A stretch of 64,000 bases of DNA from Klenkia brasiliensis (GTDB taxonomy: Bacteria; Actinomycetota; Actinomycetes; Mycobacteriales; Geodermatophilaceae), in the NCBI RefSeq assembly GCF_900100695.1, contig NZ_FNCF01000001.1:298060-362059 (forward strand), in the 5' to 3' direction. Position numbers and translations under genes: made by a program. Each line of letters opens with the position of its first letter. The stretch's first letter is position 1. The notes beneath the pieces are model-generated. The model searched no databases and was not told the origin of the DNA. It saw nothing but the letters and a program-made list of their open reading frames with translations. Shown here piece by piece: positions 45,132-54,262 of this stretch.

Positions 45132-45578
45132 TCAGTCATCCGGGACCGCGGTGAGGAGCTCCAGGACGTCCTCCACCCTGGTCGCCCCGCGCAGCCGGGC
45201 GGCGCGGTCGGGGTCGACGAGCACGTCGGCCAGCGCCGCCAGCACCGGCAGGTGCCCCTCCCCCAGCGCGGCGATGCCGATGACCACGTGGGCGGTGCCG
45301 TTGCCCCAGTCGACGCCGTCGGGGTAGCGGACGACGGTCAGCGCGTCGGCCAGCACCTCGTCGCGCCCGGCGGCCGTGCCGTGCGGGATGGCCACGCCCT
45401 CGCCCATGTAGGTGGACACGGACCCCTCGCGCTCGAGCATGCTGTCCGTGTAGGCCGGCCGGACGGCGCCGGCGGCGACGAGCAGCTCCCCGGCCTGGCG
45501 GACGGCGGCGGTGCGGTCGGCGGCGCGGCCGTCCAGCCGGATGCGGGACGGGTCGAGCAACCCGCCCAGCTCAGCCAT
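45132..45578 (-). CDS. PTS mannitol/fructose-type EIIA
   Basis: A 148-residue EIIA-2 domain protein that relays phosphate from HPr to EIIB. The phosphorylatable His lies in EGVAIPHGT (about residue 66); YMGEG before it and LPVLAALADVLVDPDRAARL near the end are family features. It overlaps the upstream IIB gene by 8 bases. No membrane IIC gene lies nearby, so the sugar-translocating subunit is elsewhere or the pair has a regulatory use. Confidence 0.9.
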   Translation of the reverse strand: MAELGGLLDPSRIRLDGRAADRTAAVRQAGELLVAAGAVRPAYTDSMLEREGSVSTYMGEGVAIPHGTAAGRDEVLADALTVVRYPDGVDWGNGTAHVVIGIAALGEGHLPVLAALADVLVDPDRAARLRGATRVEDVLELLTAVPDD

Positions 45579-45879
45579 CGATGGTGGTGCCCTCGTGGAT
45601 GGCGGTGACCACGCCGTCGACGGCCGGGTCGCCGACGAAGGCGGTGAAGGCCACCACCGGCCGGTCCCCGGCGTGCGGCCGGACACGGTCGGCGAGCTTG
45701 CTGTGGGTGAGGACCAGGTCGGCGTCGGCCGGGATGGCGTCCAGCGGGCTGTGCTCGATCACCACGCCGTTGCCCTTCAGGCGCTTCTTCAGCTGGTTGG
45801 CCATGAGCACGCTGCTGCCCATCCCCGCGTCGCACGCGATCACGAGCTTGCGGACCTGGGTGCCTTCGATGCTCGGCAT
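45571..45879 (-). CDS. PTS mannitol-type EIIB
   Basis: A 102-residue soluble EIIB with the phosphocysteine loop CDAGMGSS (Cys16) after the first beta strand, and the later LVLTHSKLADRV segment as in MtlA B domains. ATG 45879 is preceded by GGAG. It follows the DeoR-type regulator gene and precedes IIA. In most genomes the IIB domain is fused to, or next to, a IIC; here there is none. Confidence 0.88.
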   Translation of the reverse strand: MPSIEGTQVRKLVIACDAGMGSSVLMANQLKKRLKGNGVVIEHSPLDAIPADADLVLTHSKLADRVRPHAGDRPVVAFTAFVGDPAVDGVVTAIHEGTTIDG

Positions 45880-45946
45880 GGGGAGCTCCTGCGACTAGGG
45901 GGGACGACGGCGCCCAGCTTCCCACCCGGCGCGGGGGCCCGGCAGG

Positions 45947-46708
45947 TCAGACCCGGTGCACCCGCGGGCCGGCCTCGGCCAGCTCGGCCGCGGTGCGCTC
46001 GTCCAGGCCGGTGTCGGTGATGAGCAGGTCCACCGCGTCGAGCTCGGCGAAGCGCGCGAAGTGGTCCCGGCCGACCTTGGTGTGGTCGGCCAGCAGGACC
46101 ACCCGGCGGGCGGCCGCGACCATCGCGGTCTTCACCGCCGCCTCGGCGGGGTCGGGGGTGGTCAGGCCCCGCTCGACCGAGACCCCGTTGGTGGCCACGA
46201 ACGCCAGGTCGACGTAGATGCCCGCCAGCGCCGACAGCGCCCACGGGTCGACCGAGGCCAGCGTCCGGCCGCGCACCCGCCCGCCGAGCAGCAGCACGGT
46301 CAGGTTGGGGAACGCGGCCAGCCGCCCGGCCAGCGACAGGGCGTTGGTGACGACGGTGAGCTCGCGGTCGGTGGGCATGAGGTCGCCCAGCCGCGCGGTG
46401 GTGGTGCCGGCGTCGATGAGCACCGCACCCTCGTCGGGCAGCTCGGCGACCGCGGCCTTGGCGATCCGCTCCTTCTCCGCGGTGAGGACGACGTCGCGGG
46501 CGGCCACCGGCGGCTCGAAGCCCAGCCGCTCCACCGGGATGGCCCCGCCGTGCACCCGGCGCAGCACACCCACGCGCTCCAGCGCGGTGAGGTCCTTGCG
46601 GATGGTCTCGGGGGCCACGTCGAGCTCGACGGCCAGCTCGCTGACGTCGACCCGCCCGATGGCCCGGGCCGCCCGCAGGATGTGCTCCTGGCGTTCCTCC
46701 GCGTACAC
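45947..46708 (-). CDS. DeoR/GlpR-family sugar-responsive transcriptional repressor
   Basis: A 253-residue regulator. The N-terminal DeoR helix-turn-helix is YAEERQEHILRAARAIGRVDVSELAVELDVAPETIRKDL (2-40). The C-terminal sugar-phosphate-sensing domain has DAGTTT (about 99-104), VTNAL and the DHTKVG motif. It is expected to repress the adjacent IIB-IIA genes until a sugar phosphate is present. GTG 46708 is the start. The 122 bases upstream to the divergent gene at 46831 should hold both promoters. Confidence 0.92.
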   Translation of the reverse strand: MYAEERQEHILRAARAIGRVDVSELAVELDVAPETIRKDLTALERVGVLRRVHGGAIPVERLGFEPPVAARDVVLTAEKERIAKAAVAELPDEGAVLIDAGTTTARLGDLMPTDRELTVVTNALSLAGRLAAFPNLTVLLLGGRVRGRTLASVDPWALSALAGIYVDLAFVATNGVSVERGLTTPDPAEAAVKTAMVAAARRVVLLADHTKVGRDHFARFAELDAVDLLITDTGLDERTAAELAEAGPRVHRV

Positions 46709-46830
46709 GTACCCTCCCGGTCGACCCGTCGGTGCTGTGCTTACGGGCCCGGACGGGCGTCGTCAAGCCTGAACGGGTGCCCCGCCCAGCGGGCGGACAG
46801 CGGGCGCCCAGCGGCCTATCGTCGGAGGAC

Positions 46831-47232
46831 GTGGCCACCCGCAGCCGACCGACCCCGGTGCAGTGGCTCTGGTACGCCCTCGGCGGCGGGCTGCCCCCGG
46901 CCTGCCGGGACTGGGTGCTGGCCGACACCACCGGCCCCGGCTGGGTGCGCCGGCACCTGACCCGGGCGCTGGTGCAGCTGAGCCCGGTGCTGCTGGTCTG
47001 CCTGCTGGCCGTGCCGGTGCCCCTGGTCTACCGGCTCTCGGCGTGCCTGGGCGGGGTGCTGCTCGGGCTCATGTTCTCCGCCGCCTACATGACCGAGACC
47101 AGCGAGCACCGGGCGGTCAAGGCCGGGTGGCCGCCGGGCACCACCCGCCGGGTCCGCGAGCAGCGGGCCGAGCGCGAGGCGCTGGAGCGCGGCGCCCGGT
47201 ACCGCCAGGACGGCGCCGGCTCCTTCGACTGA
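46831..47232 (+). CDS. DUF5313 membrane protein
   Basis: A 133-residue protein: RPTPVQWLWYALGGGLPPACRDWVLADTTGPGWVRRHLTRAL at the N-terminus is the DUF5313 signature, followed by two hydrophobic segments (about 50-68 and 71-88) and a charged Arg/Glu tail. Function unknown. GTG 46831 is chosen for the GGAGG just upstream and a TATCGT hexamer 8 bases away. Confidence 0.82.
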   Translation: MATRSRPTPVQWLWYALGGGLPPACRDWVLADTTGPGWVRRHLTRALVQLSPVLLVCLLAVPVPLVYRLSACLGGVLLGLMFSAAYMTETSEHRAVKAGWPPGTTRRVREQRAEREALERGARYRQDGAGSFD

Positions 47233-47249
47233 GGCGGCGCCGGGCGGGG

Positions 47250-47456
47250 TCAGTCGACCCGGAAGCCGATCTTCATCGTCACCTGGAAGTGCTGCACAGC
47301 GCCGTCCTCGACGTGGCCGCGGATCTCCTGGGTCTGGAACCACTCGATGTTGCGGATCGTCTGCGCGGCCTTGGCCACCGCGGTCCGGATGGCGTCGTCG
47401 ACGCTGGTCTCGCTGCTGCCGACGACCTCGGTCAGCCGGTACACGTGGTCGCTCAC
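47250..47456 (-). CDS. Dodecin
   Basis: A 68-residue protein forming dodecameric shells that bind flavin and often CoA. The dodecin pattern is complete: VYRLTEVVGSSETSVDDAIRTAVAKAAQTIRNIEWFQTQEIRGHV and the final QVTMKIGFRVD, including the tryptophan that stacks on flavin. GTG 47456 is preferred over longer frames because it gives the family's normal N-terminus. Confidence 0.95.
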   Translation of the reverse strand: MSDHVYRLTEVVGSSETSVDDAIRTAVAKAAQTIRNIEWFQTQEIRGHVEDGAVQHFQVTMKIGFRVD

Positions 47457-47544
47457 TCGGGTCTCCCGGGGTTCCGGGCCCGGGCTGGTCCCGGGCCGTG
47501 CCCGGGACCCTCGCACGGCCGGCGCGGTCGCGCAGGGCGACCGG

Positions 47545-47619
47545 TGGAGCCCCGTGTCCGGGTTGAACGGACGACCTTCCGCTTACAAGGCGGGTGCTCT
47601 ACCACTGAGCTAACGGGGC
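47545..47619 (-). tRNA. tRNA-Thr (anticodon TGT)
   Basis: On the minus strand the cloverleaf begins GCCCCGT and ends ACGGGGC-T-CCA, a 7-bp acceptor stem with an encoded CCA. The D arm contains GCTCAGTGGTAGAGC, the anticodon loop is CTTGTAA (anticodon TGT), and the T arm is GTCCG-TTCAACC-CGGAC. All stems pair, with one C-A at the top of the anticodon stem. Confidence 0.95.
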
Positions 47620-47754
47620 GGGTGCCTCCGGCAGGCTACCCGGGCCGGCCCGTCCAGGGACCTCACAGCCCACGTGCAGCGTGGTGATGGTCGGCGAGCC
47701 GATGGTGGTCCCCGAGCGAGCGGAGAAGCCCTCGCGTCGTGGGGAGGAACCACC

Positions 47755-49119
47755 GTGACCGAGCAGCAGCGCCCCGGCGACCAGACCGGGCAGGACATGA
47801 ACCGGTACCCGGGTGCGCCGGCGGGTCAGCAGCACCCCCAGGCAGGGCCGCAGGTGCCCCCGCACCAGGGCTGGACCGGTCAGCAGCAGCCGTACGCGGC
47901 CCAGCAGCACCCCTACGCCGGCCAGCAGCAGGCCTACCCGGGCCAGCAGCCCACCGGCCAGCACTGGACCGGCACCCAGCAGGCGCCGCCGGTGTTCACC
48001 CCGGCCGGCGGCCCGGTCAAGGAGCGGCGCTCCCGGGGCTGGCGGATCGCGGTGGCCGGCCTCGCCGCCGGCGCGCTGATCGGCGGCGGCACCGGTGCGG
48101 GCGTGGCCACCCTGGTCGCCGACCACGGCGGCTCGACGACCACGGCGGCCGCGCAGAACGTCGTCATCACCGACCCGCAGAACGCCACCTCGGCCACCGC
48201 CGCGGCGGCCAAGGCCGCGCCCAGCGTGGTCACCGTCTACGTGACCAGCGGGCAGAGCGCCGGGTCCGGGTCGGGCGTGGTGATGTCGGCCGACGGCTAC
48301 GTGGTCACCAACAACCACGTGGTCACCCTGGACAGCAGCACGAACTCGGCCACGGTGCAGGTGACGACGTCGGACGGCACGCTCTACGACGCCACCGTGG
48401 TGGGCACCGACCCGACCTCGGACCTCGCGGTGATCAAGCTGGAGGACGCCTCCGGGCTGACCCCGGCCACCTTCGCCGACTCCGGCAAGGTGCAGGTCGG
48501 CGACCAGGCCATCGCCATCGGCGCCCCGCTGGGCCTGTCCAACACGGTCACCACCGGCATCGTCAGCGCGCTGGACCGCGCGGTCTCCACCGGCTCGGAC
48601 CAGAACACCACGGTCATCGACGCGATCCAGACCGACGCCGCGATCAACCCGGGCAACTCCGGCGGCGCGCTGGTCAACGCCGCCGGCGAGGTCATCGGGA
48701 TCAACTCGGCGATCGCCTCGGTGGCCAACCAGAGCTCCCAGGAGCAGCAGAGCGGCAACATCGGGGTGGGCTTCGCCATCCCGTCCGACACCGCCCAGCG
48801 GGTCGCCCAGCAGATCATCCAGACCGGCAGCGCCACCCACGCGCTGCTGGGCGTGAGCGCGCAGACCGCCGCGGAGCAGGGCTCCGAGGTCGGCGAGGGC
48901 GCGAAGGTGGCCCAGGTGGCCGACGGCGGCCCGGCCGCGCAGGCGGGCATCCAGGTCGGCGACGTGATCACCGCGGTCGGCAGCCGCGAGGTCACCACCT
49001 CCACCGACCTGACCGCCGCGGTGCGCAGCGCGACGCCGGGCGAGAAGGTCACCCTGACCGTCCGCCGCGGCAGCAGCACCGAGCAGGTCGACGTCACCCT
49101 CGGCACCGCCTCCAGCTGA
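47755..49119 (+). CDS. HtrA/DegP-like membrane-anchored serine protease with PDZ domain
   Basis: A 454-residue protease. A Gln/Pro/Tyr-rich cytoplasmic segment (1-85, repeated QQxPYAxQQ) precedes a TM helix (96-121). The extracytoplasmic trypsin-like domain has catalytic His188 (TNNHVV), Asp223 (TSDLAVIK) and Ser302 (GNSGGAL), and a C-terminal PDZ domain (about 350-450, AQAGIQVGDVITAVGSREV) is present. It probably degrades or refolds misfolded envelope proteins. GTG at 47755 is preceded by GGGGAGG. A strong hairpin follows the gene. Confidence 0.94.
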   Translation: MTEQQRPGDQTGQDMNRYPGAPAGQQHPQAGPQVPPHQGWTGQQQPYAAQQHPYAGQQQAYPGQQPTGQHWTGTQQAPPVFTPAGGPVKERRSRGWRIAVAGLAAGALIGGGTGAGVATLVADHGGSTTTAAAQNVVITDPQNATSATAAAAKAAPSVVTVYVTSGQSAGSGSGVVMSADGYVVTNNHVVTLDSSTNSATVQVTTSDGTLYDATVVGTDPTSDLAVIKLEDASGLTPATFADSGKVQVGDQAIAIGAPLGLSNTVTTGIVSALDRAVSTGSDQNTTVIDAIQTDAAINPGNSGGALVNAAGEVIGINSAIASVANQSSQEQQSGNIGVGFAIPSDTAQRVAQQIIQTGSATHALLGVSAQTAAEQGSEVGEGAKVAQVADGGPAAQAGIQVGDVITAVGSREVTTSTDLTAAVRSATPGEKVTLTVRRGSSTEQVDVTLGTASS

Positions 49120-49132
49120 CCCGCACGCCCCC

Positions 49133-49166
49133 GGGGGCCGGTACCGCGACCGCGGTGCCGGCCCCC
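49133..49166 (+). terminator. Hairpin terminator after the HtrA gene
   Basis: Arms 49133-49146 and 49153-49166 pair over 14 positions including one G-U, with one further C-G closing pair, starting 13 bases after the stop. The next gene's -10 hexamer begins at 49173. Confidence 0.88.
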
Positions 49167-49184
49167 GCTGCATAGCCTGGGCCG

Positions 49185-50453
49185 GTGGCTTCCCCCGTCC
49201 CGCTGACCGGCGCGCTCGACGACCCGGCCCGCGCGCGGGACCTGCGGCGGATGAAGCTGCTGGCCACGGGCCTGTTCGTCGCCGCGGCGCTGGTCTACCT
49301 GGCCTGCGTCGTGTGGGGCGGGGAGCGCACCTGGGTCGGCTACGTGGAGGCCACCGCCGAGGCGTCGATGGTCGGTGCGCTGGCCGACTGGTTCGCCGTG
49401 ACCGCACTGTTCCGCCACCCCCTGCGGCTGCCGATCCCGCACACCGCGGTCATCCCGCGCAAGAAGGACCAGATCGGCACCAGCCTGGGCGCCTTCGTGC
49501 AGGAGAACTTCCTGACCGCCGCGGTGGTCGAGGAGCGGCTGGCGACCGTCGACGTCCCGGGGCGGATCGGGGAGCTCCTGGCCGCACCGGGCCGGGCGCA
49601 GCGGCTGGCCGGGGACGCCGGGGTCGCCGTCCGCGCGCTGTTCGACCTGCTCGACGACGAGGTGGTGCAGGACGCGCTCGGGTCGCTGGTGGACCGCAAG
49701 GCGCGCGAGACCCCGGCCGCGCCCGTGCTGGCCCGGGTGATCGAGGCGGTGGTCGACGGCGACAAGCACCAGGACGTGCTGTCGGCCGGGCTGACCGGGC
49801 TGGCCGCGTTCTTGCGGGACAACCGGGCGCTGTTCCGGGCGCAGCTGTCCGACGCCTCCCCGGTGTGGGTGCCCGACTGGGTCGACGACCGCGTCTTCGT
49901 ACGGGCCTTCGACGGCGTGCAGCGGTTCCTGGCCGAGGTGGGCGCCGACCCGCAGCACGAGCTGCGCCGCTCCTACGACGCCCGGCTGCGCGCCTACGTG
50001 CAGGCGCTGCGGACCGACCCCGCCACGGCGGCCAAGGTCGAGGAGTTCAAGGCCGACCTGCTCGACCACCCCGCGGTGCGCACCTGGTCGGCCGGCCTGT
50101 GGGGCACGGCGAAGGCCGCGCTGCTGACCGCCGCCGACGACCCGGGTTCCGCGCTGCGGGCGCGGGTGGGCGACCTGCTGCTGCGGGCCGCCCACGTGCT
50201 GCGCGAGGACGAGCAGGTGCGCGCGACCGTGCAGGAGCAGACCGTGCGCGCGGCCCGCTGGGCGGTCACCCGGTTCAGCGGGGACGCCGCCGAGCTGGTC
50301 AGCACCACGGTCGCCCGCTGGGACACCGAGGAGACCAGCCGGCGCATCGAGCTGCAGGTGGGCCGGGACCTGCAGTGGATCCGGGTGAACGGCACCGTCG
50401 TCGGTGGCCTGGCCGGCCTGGCGATCCACACCGTCGGCCAGCTGGTCGGCTGA
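49185..50453 (+). CDS. DUF445 family membrane protein
   Basis: A 422-residue YjiN-like protein. TM helix about 24-45, the GYVEATAEASMVGALADWFAVTALFRHPL family signature (52-80), the PHTAVIPRKKDQIGTSLGAFVQENFL segment, a long helical cytoplasmic region, and a terminal helix (VNGTVVGGLAGLAIHTVGQLVG). Function unknown, although DUF445 proteins recur near envelope genes. GTG at 49185 lies 6 bases after TAGCCT (49173-49178), suggesting a near-leaderless transcript. Confidence 0.88.
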   Translation: MASPVPLTGALDDPARARDLRRMKLLATGLFVAAALVYLACVVWGGERTWVGYVEATAEASMVGALADWFAVTALFRHPLRLPIPHTAVIPRKKDQIGTSLGAFVQENFLTAAVVEERLATVDVPGRIGELLAAPGRAQRLAGDAGVAVRALFDLLDDEVVQDALGSLVDRKARETPAAPVLARVIEAVVDGDKHQDVLSAGLTGLAAFLRDNRALFRAQLSDASPVWVPDWVDDRVFVRAFDGVQRFLAEVGADPQHELRRSYDARLRAYVQALRTDPATAAKVEEFKADLLDHPAVRTWSAGLWGTAKAALLTAADDPGSALRARVGDLLLRAAHVLREDEQVRATVQEQTVRAARWAVTRFSGDAAELVSTTVARWDTEETSRRIELQVGRDLQWIRVNGTVVGGLAGLAIHTVGQLVG

Positions 50454-50456
50454 CCC

Positions 50457-50828
50457 TCAGCCCAGCGCGAAGCCCGACCACTCGAAGCCGGGCGAGACCA
50501 CGCAGCTGACCAGGACCTCCCCGGCCGCGGGCGCGGTGGCCTGCCGCACGCCGGCGGGCACCAGCGCCTGCGGGTGCGCGGTGTCGAGCACCACCCGGTC
50601 CTCCCCCACGTGCAGCTCGAGGACGCCCGGGCCGTGCCACAGCCACAGCTCGTCGGCGTCCACGGTGTGCGGGGCCGAGGACTCCCCCGGTGCCAGCAGG
50701 AACAGGATGGCGGTGGCCTGCGGGCGCCCGCCGTCCCCGGCCGGCCCGGTCCAGGTCCGGCGGAACCACCCGCCCTCCGGGTGCGGCGCGAGGTCCAGCC
50801 GGACGGCGGTCGCCGGCCGGACCCTCAC
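50457..50828 (-). CDS. Cupin protein of the DUF985 (cupin_5) family
   Basis: A 123-residue protein matching DUF985: [16 protein letters not shown] near the N-terminus, [37 protein letters not shown] in the middle, and [14 protein letters not shown] at the end. The cupin histidines and glutamate are in [12 protein letters not shown]. Substrate unknown. Its GTG overlaps the rlmB stop (50825-50828), so it is expressed after rlmB. Confidence 0.9.
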   Translation of the reverse strand: MRVRPATAVRLDLAPHPEGGWFRRTWTGPAGDGGRPQATAILFLLAPGESSAPHTVDADELWLWHGPGVLELHVGEDRVVLDTAHPQALVPAGVRQATAPAAGEVLVSCVVSPGFEWSGFALG

Positions 50829-51787
50829 CGCCGGGCGGAGGCGGCGGCGTAGAGGGCGATGGAGGCCGCGACGCTGACGTTGAGCGACTCGGTGTCCTTG
50901 GTCATGGGGATGCGGACGACGACGTCGCACCGCTCCCGCACCAGGCGGGACAGCCCCGCGCCCTCGGCCCCGACCACCAGCGCGACCGGGTCGGCGAACC
51001 CGTCGTAGGAGTGCAGGTCGACGTCCCCGTCACCGGCCAGGCCGACGGTCTGCAGGCCGGCGTCCTGGTAGGCGGCCAGCGTGCGGGCCAGGTTGACCGC
51101 GCGGGCCACCCGCACCCGCGCCGCGGCGCCGGCCGAGGTGCGCCAGGCCGAGGCGGTCATGCCGACCGAACGGCGCTGGGGCACCACGACGCCGTGCGCG
51201 TCGAACGCCGCGGCCGAGCGCACCACCGCGCCCAGGTTGCGGGGGTCGGTGACGCCGTCGAGGGCCACCACCAGCGGGGGCCGCCCGGCGTTGCGCGCGA
51301 CGTCGAGCAGGTCGTCGGGGTGTGCGTAGTCGTAGGGCGGGACCATCAGGCCGATGCCCTGGTGCAGGGCGCCGTCGCTCATCCGGTCGAACTCGGCGCG
51401 GCCGACCTCCAACAGCGGCAGACCGCGGTCGCCGGCCAGCTGCACGGCCTCGGCGATGCGCTCGTCGGTGCCGCCCCGGCTGCCGTCGCCGGTGACCACG
51501 TACAGCGCCTGGGCCGGGATGGCGGCGCGCAGCGCCTCCACGACCGGGTTGCGGCCCAGCAGCAGCTCGGGCTGCTCCTCGTTGCGCTTCTGCACCCGGG
51601 CCCGGTTGTCGCGGCGGGCCGCGGCGGCCTTGGCCTTCTTGAACGCCGGGTGGTAGGGCCGGTCCTCGGCCTTGGGGGTGTTGCCGCGCCCGGCCAGACC
51701 GCGGCGCTTGTGCCCGCCGGTGCCGGTGGTGGCGCCCTTCTTGCCCGCCCCGGTCGTGCGGCCGCGTCGCTGGCTGTTGCCTGCCAT
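50825..51787 (-). CDS. rlmB: 23S rRNA (guanosine-2'-O-)-methyltransferase RlmB
   Basis: SpoU/TrmH-family (SPOUT) methyltransferase, 320 residues. The basic, Gly/Lys-rich N-terminus (1-65) is an actinobacterial extension. An RNA-binding L30e-like domain ([23 protein letters not shown]) leads to the SPOUT core with motifs [30 protein letters not shown] and the C-terminal [21 protein letters not shown] knot. It modifies the conserved G2251 region of 23S rRNA by family knowledge. It lies 25 bases after cysS, the usual actinobacterial pair. Confidence 0.95.
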   Translation of the reverse strand: MAGNSQRRGRTTGAGKKGATTGTGGHKRRGLAGRGNTPKAEDRPYHPAFKKAKAAAARRDNRARVQKRNEEQPELLLGRNPVVEALRAAIPAQALYVVTGDGSRGGTDERIAEAVQLAGDRGLPLLEVGRAEFDRMSDGALHQGIGLMVPPYDYAHPDDLLDVARNAGRPPLVVALDGVTDPRNLGAVVRSAAAFDAHGVVVPQRRSVGMTASAWRTSAGAAARVRVARAVNLARTLAAYQDAGLQTVGLAGDGDVDLHSYDGFADPVALVVGAEGAGLSRLVRERCDVVVRIPMTKDTESLNVSVAASIALYAAASARR

Positions 51788-51812
51788 CAGTCTTCTCTCC
51801 GTGCTGTCCGGG

Positions 51813-53213
51813 TCACCGGGAGAGCTCCCAGCGGGGGCCGGACGGGGTGTCCTCGACGACGACGCCGAGGGTGGTCAGCTGGTCGCGGATCGCGTCCGCG
51901 GCCGCGTAGTCCTTGCGGGCCCGGGCGGCGGCGCGCTGGTCCAGCGCCAGCCGCACCAGCCCGTCGGTGACCTCGGACAGCCGGTCGTCGGCGCCACCGG
52001 CGGCCCACTGCGGGTCCAGCGGGTCCAGGCCGAGCACGCCGAGCATCGCCCGCACCGCGCCCAGCTCGGCGGCCACCGCCGCCTCGTCGCCGGCGGCCAG
52101 GGCGGTGTTGCCGGCGCGGGCGTGCTCGTGCGCGACGGCGACCGCGGCCGGCGTCCCCAGGTCGTCGTCCAGCGCGGCGACGAAGGCGTCGGGCAGCCGG
52201 CCGCCCTCGACCGCGCCGACCCGCTCGACGGCGCGGCGGACGAAGGACTCCAGCCGCCGGTAGGCCGCCCCGGCCTCCTCGAGCGCCGCGTCGGTGAACT
52301 CGACGGTCGACCGGTAGTGCGGGGCGACCAGGTAGTAGCGCAGCTCGACCGGGCGGACCCGGGTGACGACGTCGTCGACCAGGGCGGTGTTGCCCATCGA
52401 CTTGCTCATCTTCTCCCCGCCCAGGGTGACCCAGCCGTTGTGCAGCCAGTACCGGGTGAACGGGTCGCCGGCCGCGCGGGACTGCGCCTGCTCGTTCTCG
52501 TGGTGCGGGAACCTCAGGTCCAGGCCGCCGCCGTGGATGTCGAACTCCTCGCCCAGGTACTTGTGCGCCATCGCCGAGCACTCCAGGTGCCAGCCCGGCC
52601 GGCCGCGGCCCCACGGGGTGTCCCAGGACGCCGTCGCCGGGTCGGTGGGCTTGTGCGCCTTCCACAGCGCGAAGTCGCGGGGGTCGCGCTTGAGGTCGTC
52701 GGTGTCGGCGTCGCCGGCGGGCTGCAGGTCCTCGACCCGCTGCCCGGTGAGCTCGCCGTAGGCCGGCCACGACCGGACGTCGAAGTACACGTCGCCGCCG
52801 GCGGCGTAGGCGTGCCCGCGCTCGACCAGCCGGCCGATCATCTCCACCATCTCGGGCACGTGGCCGGTGGCGCGGGGCTCGTAGGTGGGCGGCAGCGTGC
52901 CCAGCACCTCGTAGGCGCGGGTGCAGGCCAGCTCGTTGCGGTAGGCCCAGTCCCACCACTCGACGCCGTGCGCCGCGGCCTTGGCGAGGATCTTGTCGTC
53001 GACGTCGGTGACGTTGCGGACGAAGGTGACGTCCAGGCCCTGCGCGGTCAGCCAGCGGCGCAGCACGTCGAAGGCCAGCGCGGCGCGCACGTGCCCGATG
53101 TGCGGGGGCCCCTGCACGGTCAGCCCGCAGACGTACATCGACACCCGGCCGGCCCGCAGGGGCACGAAGTCGCGCACGGCGTGCGCGGCGGAGTCGTACA
53201 GCCGGAGGTCCAC
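51813..53213 (-). CDS. cysS: Cysteinyl-tRNA synthetase
   Basis: A 466-residue class I aminoacyl-tRNA synthetase. Zinc ligand Cys29 is in [15 protein letters not shown] with the HIGH motif at 38-41. Further zinc ligands are in HLECSAMA and FPHHENE, KMSKS is in [10 protein letters not shown], and the C-terminal anticodon-binding region ends [19 protein letters not shown]. It is of normal length for CysS (not MshC, which is shorter in its C-terminus). GTG 53213 begins exactly 7 bases after the -10 hexamer TAGAAT, so a leaderless mRNA is likely. Confidence 0.97.
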   Translation of the reverse strand: MDLRLYDSAAHAVRDFVPLRAGRVSMYVCGLTVQGPPHIGHVRAALAFDVLRRWLTAQGLDVTFVRNVTDVDDKILAKAAAHGVEWWDWAYRNELACTRAYEVLGTLPPTYEPRATGHVPEMVEMIGRLVERGHAYAAGGDVYFDVRSWPAYGELTGQRVEDLQPAGDADTDDLKRDPRDFALWKAHKPTDPATASWDTPWGRGRPGWHLECSAMAHKYLGEEFDIHGGGLDLRFPHHENEQAQSRAAGDPFTRYWLHNGWVTLGGEKMSKSMGNTALVDDVVTRVRPVELRYYLVAPHYRSTVEFTDAALEEAGAAYRRLESFVRRAVERVGAVEGGRLPDAFVAALDDDLGTPAAVAVAHEHARAGNTALAAGDEAAVAAELGAVRAMLGVLGLDPLDPQWAAGGADDRLSEVTDGLVRLALDQRAAARARKDYAAADAIRDQLTTLGVVVEDTPSGPRWELSR

Positions 53214-53220
53214 CGCCGGG

Positions 53221-53226
53221 ATTCTA
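53221..53226 (-). promoter_or_regulatory. -10 hexamer (TAGAAT) of a leaderless cysS
   Basis: TAGAAT on the minus strand, 7 bases before the GTG start of cysS and with no ribosome site between, the usual spacing from a -10 element to the transcription start. Confidence 0.65.
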
Positions 53227-53273
53227 CGGATGCCCTGCTCGACGCCGGTTCCGGTGCGGGCGCGCGGGCTCAG

Positions 53274-53279
53274 TAACGT
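53274..53279 (+). promoter_or_regulatory. -10 hexamer (TAACGT) of the IspD-like gene
   Basis: TAACGT ends exactly 7 bases before the ATG at 53287, supporting that start and a leaderless message. It is back-to-back with the cysS -10, 47 bases away. Confidence 0.6.
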
Positions 53280-53286
53280 GAAGGGG

Positions 53287-53943
53287 ATGCCCACGACCGG
53301 CGCCCCGGCGCCCTCCCGCGGCCCCGCCCGGGCCACCGGCCTGCTCGGCCTGGTCGTGGAGAACCCCGCGGGCATCCCGGGGCTGCGGCTGCAGGGCCGC
53401 CCGCTGCTGGCGCACGGCACCGAGACCCTCGGCGCGGTCGCCACCGTGCAGGTGCGGGTCCTGGGCCGCGGGCAGGGCGGTGTGCTGGGCCTGCACCCCG
53501 GGGAGCACTGGCGGTCGCTGGCTGCCGACGGCCTGGTGCTGCACGACGCGCTGTGCCCGCTGCTGCCCGCGTCGGCGGTGCGTGAGGCGGTGCAGCTGCT
53601 GTCCGCGGCCGGGCCCCGGGGCGTGGTGGTCGGCGTCCGGCCGGTCACCGACACGGTCAAGGAGGTCGTCGACGGCGCCGTGGTGGGCACCGTCGACCGC
53701 GACGCGCTCAGCGCCCTGGCCTCGCCGCTCGCGGTCGGCGCCGGGCTGCTGGACGCCCTCGCGGCCCGGCTGCCCACGGCCGGTCAGCTGGCCGACCTGA
53801 CCGTGGTGCTCGACGCGCTGGAGGGGCTGGGCACGGTGGTCCCGTTCGAGGTGCCCTCGGCGGGGCGGCGGCTCACCGACGCCGACGACGTCGTCCTCAT
53901 GGAGTGCCTGCACGGCCTGCGCGGCCGGCTCCGCGAACGCTGA
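53287..53943 (+). CDS. Degenerate IspD-like protein (nucleotide-binding start motif missing)
   Basis: A 218-residue protein. The middle looks like the second half of an IspD cytidylyltransferase: [12 protein letters not shown] (for VHDAARPLVP), then [25 protein letters not shown] (for PVTDTVKxVDxxGxVxxTVDR). The N-terminal AAGxGxRxG CTP-binding motif and the QTPQxF motif are not present ([10 protein letters not shown] occupies the latter place). It is therefore probably not an active cytidylyltransferase and may act as a partner or regulator. It is the only plus-strand gene in a long minus-strand block. Confidence 0.6.
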   Translation: MPTTGAPAPSRGPARATGLLGLVVENPAGIPGLRLQGRPLLAHGTETLGAVATVQVRVLGRGQGGVLGLHPGEHWRSLAADGLVLHDALCPLLPASAVREAVQLLSAAGPRGVVVGVRPVTDTVKEVVDGAVVGTVDRDALSALASPLAVGAGLLDALAARLPTAGQLADLTVVLDALEGLGTVVPFEVPSAGRRLTDADDVVLMECLHGLRGRLRER

Positions 53944-53946
53944 CCC

Positions 53947-54261
53947 TCAGCGGCCGCGGATGAGGGTGCCCAGCTCGTCCAGCAGCTTGCCGGGCTGGCG
54001 GAGCAGCGCCCCGGGCAGCTCGCGGACGAAGCGGAGCGGGTCGCGGCGGGCCCGGCGCGCCATCCGCACCGGCTTGCTGGTCACCCGGTGCTCGAGGTCG
54101 TGCAGGTAGCCGGTCAGCATCGAGCGGGGCACGACCTCGACGACGTGGCCGCAGGCGGTGCAGGTGGTGGTGGCCAGCAGCCGCCCCACGTGCCGCAGCT
54201 CGTGCTCGGCCGTGCGACCGCAGGCGGTGCAGGTCAGGTCGGCGTACTCCGGCTCCTCCAC
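53947..54261 (-). CDS. Zinc-ribbon protein, unknown function
   Basis: A 104-residue protein with two CxxC pairs (Cys11-Thr-Ala-Cys14 and Cys34-Thr-Ala-Cys37, in TCTACGRTAEHELRH and TTCTACGHVVEVV), forming a zinc ribbon of about 40 residues, then a basic helical tail (RMARRARRDPLRFVRELPGALLRQ). It starts 1 base after the IspD-family gene stops, so the two are co-transcribed. The family is common in actinobacteria but has no known role. Confidence 0.75.
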   Translation of the reverse strand: MEEPEYADLTCTACGRTAEHELRHVGRLLATTTCTACGHVVEVVPRSMLTGYLHDLEHRVTSKPVRMARRARRDPLRFVRELPGALLRQPGKLLDELGTLIRGR

Positions 54262-54262
54262 G

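Noticed and set aside
47545..47619. tRNA-Thr as an integration site
   Set aside because: No integrase gene and no duplicated 3' end of the tRNA seen in the neighbourhood.
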